This document shows, piece after piece, positions 4,429-6,598 of a stretch of 6,598 nucleotides of DNA. Each line of letters opens with the position of its first letter. The first letter of the stretch is position 1. A program made the translations under genes and the position numbers. Source of the stretch: Oscillospiraceae bacterium (lineage in GTDB: Bacteria > Bacillota > Clostridia > Oscillospirales > Oscillospiraceae); contig JAISAA010000334.1 in the NCBI GenBank assembly GCA_031266955.1, positions 1 to 6,598 on the forward strand. Reading direction: 5' to 3'. The notes beneath the pieces are model-generated. The model was not told the DNA's origin. It searched no databases and saw only the letters and a program-made list of their open reading frames with translations.

Positions 4429-5751
4429 ATGATAAAAGAACTTATCGAAGCAGGCGATTTCGCGGAGGCGCGGCGCGCGCTCGGGGATATGAACCCCGTG
4501 GACGTCGCGGGAGAGCTTGAAAAAACAGAGCACGCGGACGCCGTCCGCGTATTCAGAATGTTGCCAAAGGACACGGCGGCGGAGGTTTTCGCATATCTGG
4601 ACAGCGACGCGCAGCAAGGGATCATCGAAAAAATCAAGGATCATGAGATAAACGGCATTGTGGAGGAAATGTTCCTCGACGACGCTGTGGACTTTATCGA
4701 GGAAATGCCGGCGAGCGTCGTCAAGCGCGTGCTGGCGAATCTTCCCGCTGACAAACGCGATATAATAAATCAGTTTCTGAAATACCCGGAAAACAGCGCC
4801 GGGAGCATAATGACAATAGAATACATCTCACTTAAAGAGCGGCTCACCGTGCGCGAGGCGTTTGATAAAATCCGCGGCGAGGGGATCGACAGCGAAACGA
4901 TTTACACCTGCTACGTCACGGATTCAGAGCGCCGCCTTCTCGGCGACGTTTCGGTGCGCACGCTGCTGCTCGCGCAGCCCGACGCGCGCGTTTCCGACAT
5001 TATGAACACAAACGTCGTCTTCGCCGTCACGACTGACGACAGGGAAAAGCTTGCCGGGGAATTCCGGAAATACGGCCTGCTCGCGATGCCCGTCGCGGAC
5101 AACGAGAATCGCATAGTCGGCATCGTAACGGTCGATGACATTATGACAGTCCAAGAGGAGGAGGCCACGGAGGACTTTGAGCTTATGGCCGCGCTGTCCC
5201 CCTCGGATGACCCGTATCTCAAAACAAGCGTTATCGCGATGACGAAGAACCGCCTGCCGTGGCTTATGCTGCTTATGCTTTCGGCGACGTTTACGGGGGC
5301 GATAATCTCGGGCTTTGAGGCGTCGCTGCTGGCACTTCCGGCGCTCGCCGCTTTTATCCCGATGCTGATGGACACGGGCGGGAACGCGGGCTCGCAGTCC
5401 TCGACGCTCATCATCCGCGGTATGGCGCTCGATGAAGTCGCGCCGTCCGACGTGCTGCGCGTGCTTTGGAAGGAGCTTCGCGTTTCGGCGCTGTGCGGCG
5501 TCGCGCTGGCTGTCGTGAACTTCGCGCGGATATTTATTATGAACCGGGACGTCATGCTGGCGGCGACTGTCTCAATATCGCTGCTGCTTACCGTTGTACT
5601 GTCAAAGACCGTGGGCTGCTTACTGCCGCTCGGTGCAAAAAAGCTGAAGCTTGACCCGGCCGTTATGGCGTCCCCTGTTATCACTACTATCGTTGACGCG
5701 GGCGCGCTGCTGCTGTTCTTCGCGATAGCAAAGGCGCTGATCGGTGTTTAG
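4429..5751 (+). CDS. mgtE: MgtE magnesium channel/transporter
   Basis: The 440-residue protein has the standard MgtE order and is close to the family's usual 430-460 length. Residues ~1-125 are the acidic MgtE N domain, with helical repeats such as LPKDTAAEVFAYLD and FLDDAVDFIEEMP. Residues ~130-255 are a CBS pair (SAGSIMTIEYISL; VSDIMNTNVVFAV; IVGIVTVDDIM). Five membrane segments follow from about residue 276. Two signatures confirm the pore: PMLMDTGGNAGSQSS (311-325), and DPAVMASPVITTIVDAG (409-425), where D423 matches the conserved pore aspartate that binds Mg2+. MgtE is a homodimeric Mg2+ channel in the cell membrane; in the family its N and CBS domains bind Mg2+ and close the pore when internal Mg2+ is high. 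Its leader suggests that expression is also magnesium-controlled. The ATG start has the SD AGGGGGA 7 bases upstream. The gene stands alone and meets scfB convergently, 25 bases apart. Confidence 0.97.
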   Translation: MIKELIEAGDFAEARRALGDMNPVDVAGELEKTEHADAVRVFRMLPKDTAAEVFAYLDSDAQQGIIEKIKDHEINGIVEEMFLDDAVDFIEEMPASVVKRVLANLPADKRDIINQFLKYPENSAGSIMTIEYISLKERLTVREAFDKIRGEGIDSETIYTCYVTDSERRLLGDVSVRTLLLAQPDARVSDIMNTNVVFAVTTDDREKLAGEFRKYGLLAMPVADNENRIVGIVTVDDIMTVQEEEATEDFELMAALSPSDDPYLKTSVIAMTKNRLPWLMLLMLSATFTGAIISGFEASLLALPALAAFIPMLMDTGGNAGSQSSTLIIRGMALDEVAPSDVLRVLWKELRVSALCGVALAVVNFARIFIMNRDVMLAATVSISLLLTVVLSKTVGCLLPLGAKKLKLDPAVMASPVITTIVDAGALLLFFAIAKALIGV

Positions 5752-5776
5752 CCGGACGGCAATACCCGAGAAAATT

Positions 5777-6598
5777 TTATTCGGCGGCGCATTTCAGCCA
5801 TACGGCGCATTCCAGGCGTTTTTTGAAGAGCTCGCAGCCGAGGGCGTAAACGCCGTCGCTGTCGCCGGAGGCGTGATACGCGTTTGCCGCGCAGCCTCCG
5901 GAGCAATAGAGCTTCGCCCAGCAGCCCCGGCACTCGCTCCGTTTGTTTATCGACGCACGGCGGAATATAAAATCCTCCCGGACGCCGTTATAGATATCGC
6001 CGGCCAAAAAGCTGCGTTCCCCGACAAGCTGATGGCACGGATAGAGCTCTCCCTCCGGCGTGACCGCGAAATATTCGCTGCCGGAGCCGCAGCCCGCCGC
6101 GCGCTTATACACGCACGGCCCATTTTCAAGGTCGAGCGTATAGTGATAAAAAGTGAACGGCTTTCCGGCCTTTTCCCGCCGCGCCATTTCGGCGGCGAGA
6201 AGCTCATACTGCCTGAAAAGCTCCGGCAGCTCGGCCTCCGTCAGCCCGAGCGCGCTTCCCGGCGGGGACACGACGGGCTCCATCGCGAGCTCCGTGAAGC
6301 CGAGGTCCGCGATGTGCAGAATATCCTCCGTGAAGTCGGTATTGCGCGCGGTGTAAGTCCCGCGGATGTAATATTCGCCGCGGCGGCGCCCGGTGAACCG
6401 CAAAAGCCTCGGCACGATCAGATCATAGCTGCCCCCGCCGGACGGTGCGCGTCGCCGCGCGTCGTGAGTTTCGCGCCGCCCGTCGAGGCTAAGCACGACG
6501 TTTGAAATTTCCCTGTTGCAGAAATCCGTGACCTCGTCGTCGAGCAGCACGCCGTTCGTCGTCAGCGTAAAGCGAAAATTCTTCCCGCGCGCGCCCTC
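5777..6598 (-). CDS. scfB: SCIFF peptide maturase, radical SAM/SPASM enzyme, C-terminal part (runs off the right edge)
   Basis: Two hundred seventy-three codons plus the TAA stop (5779-5777) are visible, open to the right edge; the frame reads through the edge (KNFRFTLTTNGVLLDDEV), so the true start lies outside. The protein matches SCIFF maturases such as CteB: VVLSLDGRRETHD, IRGTYTARNTDF, ADLGFTELAMEPVV, and a C-terminal SPASM domain. That domain has the cysteine pattern GPC...GCGSGSEYFAVTPEGELYPC, then CRGCWAKLYCSGGC and a final GCE, eight cysteines in all, enough for two auxiliary 4Fe-4S clusters. The radical SAM CX3CX2C motif would lie beyond the edge. In the family, these enzymes make cysteine-to-alpha-carbon thioether bonds in the six-cysteine SCIFF peptide, usually encoded just upstream by scfA. 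The small scfA gene would therefore lie off the right side. No clear terminator is visible in the 25-base gap shared with mgtE. Confidence 0.93.
   Translation of the reverse strand, partial: EGARGKNFRFTLTTNGVLLDDEVTDFCNREISNVVLSLDGRRETHDARRRAPSGGGSYDLIVPRLLRFTGRRRGEYYIRGTYTARNTDFTEDILHIADLGFTELAMEPVVSPPGSALGLTEAELPELFRQYELLAAEMARREKAGKPFTFYHYTLDLENGPCVYKRAAGCGSGSEYFAVTPEGELYPCHQLVGERSFLAGDIYNGVREDFIFRRASINKRSECRGCWAKLYCSGGCAANAYHASGDSDGVYALGCELFKKRLECAVWLKCAAE

Noticed and set aside
5752..5776. A bidirectional terminator between the convergent mgtE and scfB genes.
   Set aside because: Only a tiny GCCG/CGGC dyad with a 2-base spacer is present, without a stable stem or T run. Termination probably relies on sequence inside the genes or on another mechanism.
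5744..6505. Long plus-strand ORF overlapping the end of mgtE.
   Set aside because: It is the antisense shadow of scfB, whose minus-strand frame shows conserved SPASM cysteine motifs. GC-rich codon use explains the open frame.

Overview
The window looks like a chromosomal segment from a high-GC member of the Clostridia, probably an uncultured gut lineage near the Oscillospirales. This rests on several sequence signs: a perfect CIRCE operator in front of hrcA, a T-box leader, consensus sigma-A-type promoters with 17-base spacers, strong AGGAGG-type ribosome binding sites, and a gene for a SCIFF-peptide radical SAM maturase, an enzyme typical of Clostridia. The genus is inference. I see no mobile element, CRISPR array, tRNA or rRNA.

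Layout from left to right. Bases 1-193 (minus strand) hold the first 33 codons of hrcA, the heat-shock repressor, with its promoter and CIRCE site. Bases 194-1195 carry a divergent gene for an XRE-type helix-turn-helix regulator with a helical C-terminal region. Bases 1196-1418 are an AT-rich stretch without a gene. Bases 1419-4151 form one transcription unit: consensus promoter, T-box riboswitch with its terminator, a 765-residue protein fusing an HTH domain, a cupin domain and a medium-chain-type acyl-CoA synthetase, and an intrinsic terminator. Bases 4154-5751 form a second unit: consensus promoter, a 32-residue leader ORF, an attenuator terminator, a stem that hides the ribosome binding site, and the magnesium channel gene mgtE. 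Bases 5777-6598 (minus strand, convergent) hold the C-terminal part of the SCIFF maturase gene scfB.

The genes are separate units rather than one pathway. What links the middle of the window is RNA-based control. The acyl-CoA synthetase appears to respond to uncharged tRNA, and its protein also carries its own DNA-binding and ligand-binding domains. The mgtE leader is the most exciting part. Its short ORF begins with acidic residues, prolines and an arginine run (MDEYPRRRRPEPL), much like the MgtL leader peptides that sense low magnesium in enterobacteria. It is followed by a GC-rich terminator, a possible antiterminator pairing, and a second hairpin covering the mgtE Shine-Dalgarno sequence. 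This suggests a magnesium-sensing translational attenuator in a Clostridium-type organism, in front of mgtE rather than mgtA and without a recognisable M-box.
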